Assembly: GCA_963594675.1 (NCBI GenBank)
Contig: CAVBGA010000165.1
Location: 1 to 10,259 of the forward strand
Direction: 5' to 3'
DNA from: Ruminococcus_G sp963594675
GTDB taxonomy: Bacteria; Bacillota; Clostridia; Lachnospirales; Lachnospiraceae
Length of the DNA: 10,259 nt
Of this stretch, positions 1-6,683 are shown in pieces (position 1 is the first letter of the stretch; every line of letters begins with the position of its first letter). The notes beneath the pieces are model-generated. The model was not told the origin of the DNA. It did not search any database and was given only the letters and a program-made list of their open reading frames with translations. The translations under genes and the position numbers were made by a program.

Positions 1-39
1 CTATAGTATGGCTGAGGAATATCCGGAGCTATACTATAG
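1..39. repeat. 39-nt inverted repeat / hairpin at left edge
   Basis: Bases 1-13 pair with 27-39 (nine Watson-Crick pairs, one G-U, three more pairs). After a 2-nt mismatch, 16-18 pair with 22-24 around a 3-base loop. It lies 27 bases past the stop of the minus-strand gene at 67-345, so it could be that gene's terminator. The bases that would form the T-tract on the minus strand lie outside the window, and the plus-strand side has no T-run. A protein-binding palindrome is the alternative. Confidence 0.5.
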
Positions 40-66
40 TAATTCACGGAAGATAAGGCCATAAAG

Positions 67-345
67 TCAATTTTCTTTTTTTGCAATGCCAAGGCCATAT
101 CTCGCATTATTAAAATATTGTAATTTTGTATTCTTTACATTATTCTTCACAATCGTATCCTGGGGGGTACCCGTCATGACGCCTGCCATCTTACCCTCAA
201 GAATCGCCATGGTATCCTTCTGCTGAACACTTGTCGCATTCTCCTGGGAAGATGCTTCCCCCCAGGCATTGCAAGTAAGCACCAGACAAAAAATCATTAT
301 CAAAACTACGCATATCATATGGCACCATTTTTTCTTATAAATCAT
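67..345 (-). CDS. Small secreted protein, likely shortened solute-binding-protein relic
   Basis: A 92-aa protein. Residues 3-6 are basic (YKKKW), residues ~9-24 are strongly hydrophobic and a C-region NAWGEA follows, which together read as a Sec signal peptide; there is no good lipobox. Residues ~47-92 (ILEGKMAGVMTG, then VKNN, then a YGLGIAKKEN end) resemble the C-terminal lobe of family 3 solute-binding proteins, where a 'DG-x-x-D-A-V' strand is followed by 'YGIAVKK-N'. The rest of that ~230-aa fold is missing, so this looks like an internally deleted, and possibly non-functional, derivative. The start is well supported: AAGGAG lies 5 bases before ATG, and a TATAAT lies at 382-387. It follows the PucR-like gene on the same strand after 97 bases. 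The family link is pattern-based and weak; an unrelated small exported peptide is possible. Confidence 0.5.
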   Translation of the reverse strand: MIYKKKWCHMICVVLIMIFCLVLTCNAWGEASSQENATSVQQKDTMAILEGKMAGVMTGTPQDTIVKNNVKNTKLQYFNNARYGLGIAKKEN

Positions 346-381
346 GTATTCTCCTTATTTCTCCTATTTCCCCGGATATCT

Positions 382-387
382 ATTATA
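382..387 (-). promoter_or_regulatory. -10 box upstream of the 92-aa secreted protein
   Basis: A perfect TATAAT lies on the minus strand 37 bases before the ATG at 345. The only -35-like hexamer, TTGGTA, is just 14 bases further upstream, which is too close for a standard promoter. The call therefore rests mainly on the -10 box. Confidence 0.35.
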
Positions 388-442
388 ATCTCAAAACTCT
401 TTACCAATATTTATACGTGTTTTATGTCCTTATGGCTAATTT

Positions 443-1792
443 CTACACATCAAAAAAAGAAAGTAATGCATAAGATAACTGCAAATGCAGGATGGTATCC
501 TTGTCCGTCAATTCTAGCCCTGTCAATTCCTGCATCCTTCGAAGTCTATATAACAAGGTGGTGCGGTGAATATGAAGTAAATTTGCTGTATAAGTTGCAT
601 TAAACTGTTGCTCTATATAGGCTTTCAGTGTTAAGAACAGATCACTTCCTGGATGTTCTTTATCATAAACGTCTAATATCTTTAGCTCTGGTGAAACCAG
701 CTCCTTAGCCGGATAGTCCTCTGTAATTTTTTCAATGCAATATGGAAGAGCATATTCCGAAAAATCATGCATCCACAGATGATTGTAATAACGCATTCCC
801 AAATCCAATGCACAGTTCGCTTCACTTGCATACAAATGAATAGAGAAAAAGTCGAAAAACATATTGCTGATCCCAGCAATAAATAAATGCTCTCGCAAAA
901 AATAGGGTAATTGCTCACGAAAATTATTGTCCCTATCTCCACAATGAACCAAACAATAAATACCATTATCCTTCTCCACAGCCAAAAGTTCTGGAAAAGT
1001 CCGTTCTAATAAATGACAATAATAGGTAAGTGTGTGATGGGAATGCATATTGCCATTACTAAACAGCCGGTAGATGATATATGCATCTGAAATTTTCCAA
1101 CCTTTTTGCTCTAAAGCAACTTTCACAACATTTTGACCAACATTCTCCTTCTCCAGCATCTGCAAAAAAAGTTGTCTCAATTCTCTCTGAAACTTATTTG
1201 CCACTGTATTTTTCCTCGACACCTGAAAGCAAGATTCTGCCTGACCCGCTGCATAAGTAAAAATCGCCTGAATCTCTGGGGATACCTTCTGATCAAATGT
1301 TGCAAACAAAATCCTACCCATATACATATCATTTTCATCCATAAAATTATAATAATAGGAAACATGTCTTGTGTCTGTATTCCTATCTTGCACAATATAT
1401 TCCTGTAAACCATGGGTTGTAAAAGTTTGATCAAACTTTGGAGTATCCAGATACAACTCAGCGATCGTCTCTTCTGTCATTCTTCCTGACTCATCACATG
1501 CCACATCCCAATCAAAAATTTGTCCCGGCATATCCACGTGTTCCCCTATCTCATATGCCGCATTAACTAAAAATACACTAATCCTCCAAAAATGTGCCAC
1601 GAGCTCTACCAAAGTCTGCATATCATGATGAATACCAGCTGCTTCTCGAATCTTTGAGAGCCAATGCTGTCCCTCCATAAAGAGACGTAAAATCTCATTA
1701 ACCGTCTTTTCTTTATTTTCTCCCTCTGTTAAAACATAATATTCCGGTGCACTATCTAATGAAAAAAATTCTTCCTCTGTCAACAGATACAA
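443..1792 (-). CDS. PucR/CdaR-type transcriptional regulator (main part of frameshifted gene)
   Basis: A 449-aa open frame starting at TTG 1792. Residues ~384-444 form the C-terminal helix-turn-helix of the PucR/CdaR family (PF13556-like): an LKAYIEQQFN helix, then ANLLHIHRTTLLYRLRRMQ, then a helix ending in LSYALL. The central ~200 residues resemble the GGDEF-like or sensor middle region of these regulators. Such proteins usually sense a small metabolite and activate a neighbouring catabolic gene, here probably the divergent UroD-like gene at 2176. The TTG start is probably not the native one. The reading frame is open upstream to a TAA at 1847-1849, and a separate frame with a much better start encodes a fitting N-terminus at 1974-1819. 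The gene therefore appears frameshifted; an assembly or sequencing error would look identical. Full length would be about 510 aa. Confidence 0.8.
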   Translation of the reverse strand: MYLLTEEEFFSLDSAPEYYVLTEGENKEKTVNEILRLFMEGQHWLSKIREAAGIHHDMQTLVELVAHFWRISVFLVNAAYEIGEHVDMPGQIFDWDVACDESGRMTEETIAELYLDTPKFDQTFTTHGLQEYIVQDRNTDTRHVSYYYNFMDENDMYMGRILFATFDQKVSPEIQAIFTYAAGQAESCFQVSRKNTVANKFQRELRQLFLQMLEKENVGQNVVKVALEQKGWKISDAYIIYRLFSNGNMHSHHTLTYYCHLLERTFPELLAVEKDNGIYCLVHCGDRDNNFREQLPYFLREHLFIAGISNMFFDFFSIHLYASEANCALDLGMRYYNHLWMHDFSEYALPYCIEKITEDYPAKELVSPELKILDVYDKEHPGSDLFLTLKAYIEQQFNATYTANLLHIHRTTLLYRLRRMQELTGLELTDKDTILHLQLSYALLSFFDV

Positions 1793-1818
1793 ACTGTGTC
1801 CTAGGGTGTTGCCAACGG

Positions 1819-1974
1819 TTAGCGGTCCTTGTAAAGATATACCGTGTTAGATTGCATACATACCATCTCTCCGCCAATCTGTATTGCCCTAATCTCCTCC
1901 ACCCGATTCCACTCTCCACTGTGGCCAATGGTATATTCTTTTTGCAGCAAACCATCCCAAATCTCCCAAATCAT
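1819..1974 (-). pseudogene. Displaced N-terminus of the PucR-type regulator
   Basis: ATG at 1974 is preceded by AAGGAG with 5-base spacing and by a good sigma-70 promoter. It opens a 51-codon frame starting MIWEIWDGLLQKEY and ending NTVYLYKDR before TAA at 1819-1821. The 449-aa frame picks up in the -1 phase and overlaps this one from 1846 back to 1822. 'LYL'-type strands on both sides of the break fit one continuous domain. The span 443-1974 is 1532 bases, one short of a multiple of three, so a single lost base between 1819 and 1849 explains the break. No homopolymer run or classical slippery heptamer sits at the junction, so programmed frameshifting is unlikely. Confidence 0.65.
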
Positions 1975-2019
1975 TTTTTCTCCTTTTCTCATATTATCTT
2001 AAGCTTCTTTTTACTATAA

Positions 2020-2047
2020 ATTGTAGCAATCCACCTTTAAAAGTCAA
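2020..2047 (-). promoter_or_regulatory. Sigma-70 promoter of the PucR-type regulator
   Basis: On the minus strand, TTGACT (2047-2042), a 16-base spacer and TACAAT (2025-2020) match the sigma-70 consensus closely. The -10 box lies 45 bases upstream of the ATG at 1974. This supports 1974, not 1792, as the original gene start. Confidence 0.65.
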
Positions 2048-2175
2048 CGATTCGTGCATGGTGTTTCTATCATATTTCCTGTATTCTTTAGGTATAAGGA
2101 AAATATTTTGTACAGAATATATTTCACGATATGTAGTATTTACGTGTTAATTTTATATGAAAAGAGGCAATAGAT

Positions 2176-3300
2176 ATGAAGAGAAAAGAATTTGACCCCT
2201 CTGAGTTGATTCCCACTGCCGCCCATCCTATCGGCGCAAAATATATGATGCAGCAAATAATTCCAGGTTTTCCCGAAACAGAGCCTGTATTTGGTAATCG
2301 TCCTATTACCGCTAAAGAAAATTTCAAACTACTTTTTTCCGAAAAAAAGCCCTATTGGATGCCAATGGCCGGCTGGTGTATGTGCGATATTAATAACTTC
2401 CGCCCCCGTATGCATCCAGACAATGTAGTAGCTCATTTGATCATGGACGGACAGGAAGCCTATCCCTACAGCTCAGACATTATGAACAGTAGCTGGTTCG
2501 ATCTAAATTGGGTCTATGTTCCTGTAGCCGGTGGCGCAACGGTTCAGCCTGGCGCACCTAAAATCGAGGATATGAACGATTGGAAAGATTTAGTTTCCCT
2601 GCCTGATCTGGATGCTATGGACTTTGAAGGATGTTCTCAAAAAGACAAATCCTATCTGGATACCCCTCAATATAACGAATTGGGAATTCTCTCTGGTTTC
2701 TGGGAAAGATTGATTTCTCTAATGGATGTGTCTGGTGCTGCTATGGCTTTAATAGACGAAGATCAGCAAGATGCTGTCAAAGAATTTTTCGATCAATATG
2801 CAGACATATTGATCGAATACATCCGTCGTGTCAAACAATATAACGATATCGATGGTGTACTCCTTCACGACGACTGGGGCACACAAAGAAGCGGCTTTTT
2901 CTCACTGGATACAGCAATGGAAATGCTTGTACCTTACCTAAGAAAACTTACAGATGCGATTCACGATATGGGACTCTATTTCCAACTTCACAGCTGCGGT
3001 AAGAATGAAGCCCTTGTACCAGGCTACATTGCCGCCGGCGTGGATTTATGGTGTCCACAATCCCTCAATAATATCGATCTGCTATCAGAAAAGTATAAAG
3101 AGGCACCTATCTGGTTTGGTCAGCAGGAAAGTGGAATTCCTATGGATACACCTGATGAGGAATGTATCCGTTTGGCTGATGAATGGTTTGAAAAATATAA
3201 AGATCGCCACGTTATCCCTGCTTTTTCCGATGCTCCTCAGGCATTTTTTGCTGAATTGTATCGTATTTCTCGTACTAGCTGGGAAAAGGAAGAGGCATAA
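2176..3300 (+). CDS. Uroporphyrinogen decarboxylase-fold protein, probable corrinoid methyltransferase-type
   Basis: A 374-aa protein of the URO-D/MtaA superfamily. It has the barrel landmarks GVLLHDDWGTQ (227-237) and LYFQLHSCGKNE (267-278), then GVDLWCPQ (288-295). The N-terminal PVWxMRQAGR signature of true HemE is absent; the matching region reads YWMPMAGWCMCD (60-71). The H272-x-C274 pair resembles the zinc-binding HxC of MtaA/CmuA-type methylcobamide methyltransferases; C293 is a possible third ligand, but its spacing differs from that of MtaA. A role in methyl transfer or demethylation of a small methylated compound is inferred. No corrinoid protein gene is visible here. AGAGG lies 8 bases before ATG. 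The gene is divergent from the PucR-type regulator, its likely controller, and ends at a strong terminator, so it is probably monocistronic. Confidence 0.8.
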   Translation: MKRKEFDPSELIPTAAHPIGAKYMMQQIIPGFPETEPVFGNRPITAKENFKLLFSEKKPYWMPMAGWCMCDINNFRPRMHPDNVVAHLIMDGQEAYPYSSDIMNSSWFDLNWVYVPVAGGATVQPGAPKIEDMNDWKDLVSLPDLDAMDFEGCSQKDKSYLDTPQYNELGILSGFWERLISLMDVSGAAMALIDEDQQDAVKEFFDQYADILIEYIRRVKQYNDIDGVLLHDDWGTQRSGFFSLDTAMEMLVPYLRKLTDAIHDMGLYFQLHSCGKNEALVPGYIAAGVDLWCPQSLNNIDLLSEKYKEAPIWFGQQESGIPMDTPDEECIRLADEWFEKYKDRHVIPAFSDAPQAFFAELYRISRTSWEKEEA

Positions 3301-3327
3301 ATATAACAAATAAAGAATTTTGCAAGA

Positions 3328-3366
3328 GAGGCCGTATGATACACTTTCATGCGGCCTCCCTTTTTT
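3328..3366 (+). terminator. Rho-independent terminator between convergent genes
   Basis: GAGGCCGTATGA (3328-3339) pairs with TCATGCGGCCTC (3347-3358), 12 pairs including one wobble, around a 7-base loop. CC and six T residues follow. It terminates the UroD-like gene. The hairpin also lies just past the stop of minus-strand yjjB (3365-3367), with a weaker T-rich stretch on that side, so it may act in both directions. Confidence 0.9.
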
Positions 3367-3811
3367 ACATTCGTCTTTGTTTATATAATTTTTTCCAAAT
3401 GATACGGAATATGACTGTAGTAAGCGTCATACCTGCTGCCATACTGGCAGCAAAAAGGATTGTATAGGCTCCATCCTTCTGAAAGTTTTCCCAATCACTG
3501 CTCATAAGACAATTCACCGTTCGATAGAGGTAAGCCCCTGGAATCAAGGGGATGGTTCCCGATACTAAAAAAACTGTTACCGGTGTCTTATAAATTCTTG
3601 CCATTCCCTCTGCATAAAGAGTAATCGCTACCGTAGCACAAAATCCACACACATAGGGGCTAGAATTATTTTCTAAAACGATAAGATAAATCGCCCAGGA
3701 AAAGCATCCTCCCAGGGCGGCAAACCATAATTTTTTCCCGTGAATATTAAATAAGGCGGCAAAGCCCAATGATCCAATAAAGGACACGATAAGCTGCACA
3801 AACTCTTTCAT
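3365..3811 (-). CDS. yjjB: YjjB-type subunit of a split threonine/serine (ThrE) or dicarboxylate exporter
   Basis: A 148-aa, almost entirely membrane-embedded protein with about four to five segments (roughly residues 5-24, 28-46, 51-69, 78-97, 113-138). The family signature GTIPLIPGAYLYRTV (residues ~85-99) is clear. It matches the C-terminal half of ThrE, encoded separately as in E. coli yjjP/yjjB, where the pair is linked to succinate export; in actinobacteria the fused ThrE exports threonine and serine. The substrate cannot be told from sequence. AGGGAG lies 6 bases before ATG. It follows the YjjP-like gene by 56 bases on the same strand, so the two probably form one operon and one complex. 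Confidence 0.88.
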   Translation of the reverse strand: MKEFVQLIVSFIGSLGFAALFNIHGKKLWFAALGGCFSWAIYLIVLENNSSPYVCGFCATVAITLYAEGMARIYKTPVTVFLVSGTIPLIPGAYLYRTVNCLMSSDWENFQKDGAYTILFAASMAAGMTLTTVIFRIIWKKLYKQRRM

Positions 3812-3867
3812 CTATTTCTCCCTACAAATTATCTCAGTAACCCTAGATTCTCTTAAATTAATCTATC

Positions 3868-4623
3868 TTAGAAAAAAAGATTGGCTGCTGTAAATCCAAG
3901 CCCTACAACAAAAGCCAATAGCAAGGATTCCAGACATCGTATCAATCCTGTAATGGTATCTCCTGAAAAAAGATCTCGCATAGAATTGGTAAAGGCAATT
4001 CCCGGAATAAACAACATAATATTTCCAATGCTGATCAAATCCGCATGATTTCCCAAGCCTAATAAAACCGTGCCATGGGCTAACATTCCTCCCACACCAC
4101 AACAGAGAAGTACTGTAATTAATGGATTCAAGGCAGCTTTTTTTAAATAGGTCTCCAATAGCTTTAATATAATTCCAATCAAAGCCGATGCCACCATATC
4201 TCCCATATTCCCTCCAAAAAAGATAGAAAAGGATCCGGAAATCACTGCATAAATCAAAATCTGAATCGGAAATGAGTAATCTGGACTGTTTTTTATTTTC
4301 TCTAAATATTCCTTAATTTCCTCAGGGGCAGGCTTGTTTTCACATATATATCTGGACAACTGATTCAATTCATCCAGGCGTCCCAGATCATTTGCCATAC
4401 CAGGAACCCTCCGTGTCTGGGTAACAATGCCAAAATCATCACCATATATCGTAGTGACAATACTTGAAGTAATGGAAAATACATCTGCCCGCGAAGCACC
4501 ATAGGCAAGACAGATTCTACGAATCGTATCTTCCACACGGCCCACCTCTGCGCCACAAATTAGAAGCTTCTCTCCTATTGTCATGGCGCAATATAAATAC
4601 TGCTCTGCTTCTTCTCGTGTCAT
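3868..4623 (-). CDS. yjjP: YjjP-type subunit of a split threonine/serine (ThrE) or dicarboxylate exporter
   Basis: A 251-aa protein. Residues ~10-112 are the soluble N-terminal domain of the ThrE/DUF1212 family, with GEKLLICGAEVGRVEDTI (17-34) followed by an FSITSSIVTTI stretch. About five membrane segments follow (roughly 117-137, 143-160, 166-190, 196-212, 230-251). The loop RDLFSGDTITG (216-226) after PGIAFTNS is a family hallmark. With the YjjB-like partner it would form a cytoplasmic-membrane exporter. The start at 4623 has AGAGGT 6 bases upstream and a TATAAT promoter at 4680-4685. Length agrees with E. coli YjjP (~256 aa). The SDR gene upstream on the same strand may also read through, because no terminator separates them. 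Confidence 0.9.
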   Translation of the reverse strand: MTREEAEQYLYCAMTIGEKLLICGAEVGRVEDTIRRICLAYGASRADVFSITSSIVTTIYGDDFGIVTQTRRVPGMANDLGRLDELNQLSRYICENKPAPEEIKEYLEKIKNSPDYSFPIQILIYAVISGSFSIFFGGNMGDMVASALIGIILKLLETYLKKAALNPLITVLLCCGVGGMLAHGTVLLGLGNHADLISIGNIMLFIPGIAFTNSMRDLFSGDTITGLIRCLESLLLAFVVGLGFTAANLFF

Positions 4624-4679
4624 GATTTACCTCTTTTGGATATGCATTACATTCAATTCCTACAATCAATCTCTACTAA

Positions 4680-4708
4680 ATTATAGCATGTCCCTGTAAA
4701 AATTCTAA
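4680..4708 (-). promoter_or_regulatory. Extended -10 promoter for yjjP-yjjB
   Basis: On the minus strand TGC-TATAAT (4688-4680) is a perfect extended -10. The hexamer TTAGAA, 17 bases upstream (4708-4703), is a weak -35, as is common with extended -10 promoters. It starts in the SDR-yjjP gap, so the exporter pair can be transcribed independently of the SDR. Confidence 0.6.
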
Positions 4709-5545
4709 TTAATTTTCCGGCTTAAGTGGTCCGTAATAATAAGATGATGTGGCACCACCATCCATTAAGAATGTGGAGCCAGTGATAAATGCACCTTTAT
4801 CACTCAGTAAAAGTTCCGCTACATTGGCTACCTCATCAGCAGTTCCCGGCCTTCCAGCTGGGCATTTTGCAAACATATTTTTATAGAAATCCCCACGGGG
4901 GCCATTAAACTCATCCACGGCCAGGGGGGTTACAATAATTCCCGGAGCAATGGCATTTATTCTTGCTCCACGCTTTCCCCATTCCACAGACTGTGCCATA
5001 ACACGCTTTTCATTACAGCGTTTTGCCATTTGATAAGCATGAAGGGTATCTTTAATATGTTCTGGCTGCAAAATTGCAAGACTTAGCAAATCTTCCGTAG
5101 GAGTGGTGGCAAGCGCTTCATCTTCCTCTGCTGTCAGTTGCGGCATTCTCCAACCAGACTGACTGGAAATAGTTACTCCACAGCCACTTTCTGCAATAAC
5201 CTTTCCTACCTCTTCCAACAATACCGCGGTTCCATACAAATCCACCTTTAAAATTGCTTCAAGTGATGCTTGACTCGGGGAAACTCCGGCTCCATTTACC
5301 AGCATCTTAATTTCTCCATATTCCTGCGCTTTCTCGATCAAGGACAGAATTGATTCTCTTGAAGAAAGATCCATCTCCATGGTTTCTACATCAAAGCCAG
5401 CCTGATTCATAATATCTGCAATCGCTTTTGCATTATTTATATTTTTATCTCCCATAACAATTTTCTTGCCATATCCCATTCTTCTGGCAATGGCCATAGA
5501 AATCTGTCCTGCACCTGTCACGATCATTACTTCTTTTTTACTCAC
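4709..5545 (-). CDS. Short-chain dehydrogenase/reductase (SDR), NAD(P)-dependent
   Basis: A 278-aa classical-type SDR. Numbering from GTG 5545: nucleotide-binding TGAGQIS (10-16), where the third glycine is replaced by S16; D33 after the second strand, suggesting NAD(H); D59; NGAG (84-87) in place of the usual NNAG/NAAG; S128 and Y171-x-x-x-K175 as the catalytic set; PGIIVTP after the sixth strand; C-terminal GSTFLMDGGA. About 43 residues separate S128 and Y171, roughly 30 more than usual, so a substrate-side insertion is present. The substrate is unknown. The GTG start is preferred: GGAGGG lies 8 bases upstream, whereas the in-frame ATG at 5584 overlaps the predicted -10 box. It is divergent from a LysR regulator, which probably controls it. 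Confidence 0.88.
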   Translation of the reverse strand: MSKKEVMIVTGAGQISMAIARRMGYGKKIVMGDKNINNAKAIADIMNQAGFDVETMEMDLSSRESILSLIEKAQEYGEIKMLVNGAGVSPSQASLEAILKVDLYGTAVLLEEVGKVIAESGCGVTISSQSGWRMPQLTAEEDEALATTPTEDLLSLAILQPEHIKDTLHAYQMAKRCNEKRVMAQSVEWGKRGARINAIAPGIIVTPLAVDEFNGPRGDFYKNMFAKCPAGRPGTADEVANVAELLLSDKGAFITGSTFLMDGGATSSYYYGPLKPEN

Positions 5546-5582
5546 AAGATTCACCCTCCATTGTATTCTCTGATTTCTTATC

Positions 5583-5611
5583 ATGTTAATTCATATATAC
5601 TTCGGTATCAA
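5583..5611 (-). promoter_or_regulatory. Promoter of the SDR gene
   Basis: On the minus strand, TTGATA (5611-5606), 17 bases and TAACAT (5588-5583). The predicted start of transcription is ~30 bases before GTG 5545. The -35 box begins 10 bases downstream of the palindrome at 5621-5637, where a LysR-type activator would contact polymerase. Confidence 0.5.
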
Positions 5612-5620
5612 ATCTTCCTT

Positions 5621-5637
5621 CTTATCATATTGATAAG
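5621..5637. promoter_or_regulatory. Probable LysR-type operator (T-N11-A palindrome)
   Basis: CTTATCA-TAT-TGATAAG is a perfect inverted repeat with 7-base arms and contains the T-N11-A core typical of LysR family recognition sites. It lies between the divergent SDR and lysR genes, overlaps the lysR -35 box, and sits upstream of the SDR -35 box. This fits autorepression of lysR with activation of the SDR gene. Confidence 0.65.
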
Positions 5638-5658
5638 TTTTGCTAATCGTTATACAAT
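5630..5658 (+). promoter_or_regulatory. Promoter of the LysR-type regulator
   Basis: TTGATA (5630-5635), a 17-base spacer and TACAAT (5653-5658). The -35 hexamer lies inside the right arm of the palindrome at 5621-5637. Confidence 0.6.
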
Positions 5659-5745
5659 AAATTCAACTCAAATTTCAAAGCTAATATGTACTGCTCTATA
5701 TCAATTTATGGGTTTGGTATAAAAAAAGTCAGAATGGAGAAATCT

Positions 5746-6636
5746 ATGTTCCTACGTCAAATAGAATATTTTCAAGCTGTGATTGAAAAGGGGAATTTTT
5801 ATGCAGCAGCGGAACAATGCCATGTTTCACAGTCTGCTATTTCCCAACAAGTAAAAAAATTAGAAGATGAATTAGGTGTGCAGTTATTAGAACGGCATAA
5901 TCGAACATTTTCGCTTACAGAGGCTGGCCAACATTTCTACAGAAAAAGCTTAGTGATTACCGGTGACATCAGTCAAATGATATTAGAAACCAAGCGAATT
6001 GCCCGCAATGATAAAACGGTTTTAAAGTTTGGATATTATAAGGGATATCATGGAAATGAACTTTCCAAAGCAATTTCTTTATTTTCTGAAAAACATCCCA
6101 CTATAGATGTGCAGATTACAGTGGGAAGTCATGAAGAACTATATCAGGCTATAGAAAATGCCAGCCTTGATCTGATCTTAAACGATCAAAGGCGGGCATT
6201 CTCTGACGCATACAATAATATGGTTATTGCCGAAAGTAAACTATATATTGAAATATCTGCGAAAAATCCTCTCAGCAAATTGCCTTTTCTAGAAATCAAG
6301 GAGTTAAAGAATACATCCTGTATTTTGGTGATCAACCCGTCTGCGCAAGCCGAAGAGCAAGAATACTACGAAACCATCATCGGGCTTCACGGAGACTTTC
6401 TTTTTGCAGATACCCTACAAGAAGCTCGGCTTAAAGTAATGACAGGCCAGGCTTATATGCCTCTGGACATCATAGGCGACCCTATTTGTTCTGACACCAC
6501 CCTATGCCGAATTCCCCTTGTACGAAATGGTGAAAACATTAAAAAAACGTATTGCGCCTTCTGGAAAAAAGATAAGTCTAACGAATTTATCCAGAATTTT
6601 GCTCAAATACTTAAAGCATGTTTTCACCATACATGA
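5746..6636 (+). CDS. LysR-type transcriptional regulator
   Basis: A 296-aa protein with the normal LysR architecture. The winged helix-turn-helix lies at residues ~1-60 (LRQIEYFQAVIEKGNF, AAEQCHVSQSAISQQVKKLE, RTFSLTEAGQ), followed by a linker helix and a periplasmic-binding-like effector domain (~90-290). The start at 5746 is chosen because GGAG lies 6 bases upstream and the protein then begins MFLRQIEYF, as family members do. The longer in-frame start at 5686 adds 20 residues that do not fit. It is divergent from the SDR gene, and a T-N11-A palindrome lies between them, so the SDR gene is its most likely target. The effector is unknown. A weak ACGC/GCGT stem overlapping the stop, with a T-run at 6662-6668, might serve as terminator. 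Confidence 0.92.
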   Translation: MFLRQIEYFQAVIEKGNFYAAAEQCHVSQSAISQQVKKLEDELGVQLLERHNRTFSLTEAGQHFYRKSLVITGDISQMILETKRIARNDKTVLKFGYYKGYHGNELSKAISLFSEKHPTIDVQITVGSHEELYQAIENASLDLILNDQRRAFSDAYNNMVIAESKLYIEISAKNPLSKLPFLEIKELKNTSCILVINPSAQAEEQEYYETIIGLHGDFLFADTLQEARLKVMTGQAYMPLDIIGDPICSDTTLCRIPLVRNGENIKKTYCAFWKKDKSNEFIQNFAQILKACFHHT

Positions 6637-6683
6637 CGCAAGGAAGCGTGCTAACTCCAACTTTTTTTCCTAGCAAATATATC

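Noticed and set aside
1819..1849. Programmed -1 frameshift in the PucR-type regulator
   Set aside because: No X-XXY-YYZ slippery heptamer in the right phase and no clear downstream stimulatory structure; a simple indel is more likely.
2101..2140. Promoter for the UroD-like gene
   Set aside because: TTGTAC at 2108-2113 has no acceptable -10 at 16-18 bases. A promoter must exist, but I cannot place it.
2124..2327. Minus-strand 67-codon frame overlapping the UroD-like start, and similar shadow frames within the larger genes
   Set aside because: They lie antisense or out of frame within well-supported genes, and none has both a ribosome site and recognisable protein features.
5545..5584. Upstream ATG start for the SDR (13 extra residues)
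   Set aside because: It has no ribosome site and overlaps the predicted -10 box. GTG 5545 has GGAGGG at good spacing and gives the normal SDR N-terminus.
6636..6670. Terminator after lysR
   Set aside because: The ACGC/GCGT stem is only 4 pairs and the T-run lies 12 bases beyond it, so it is too weak to call.
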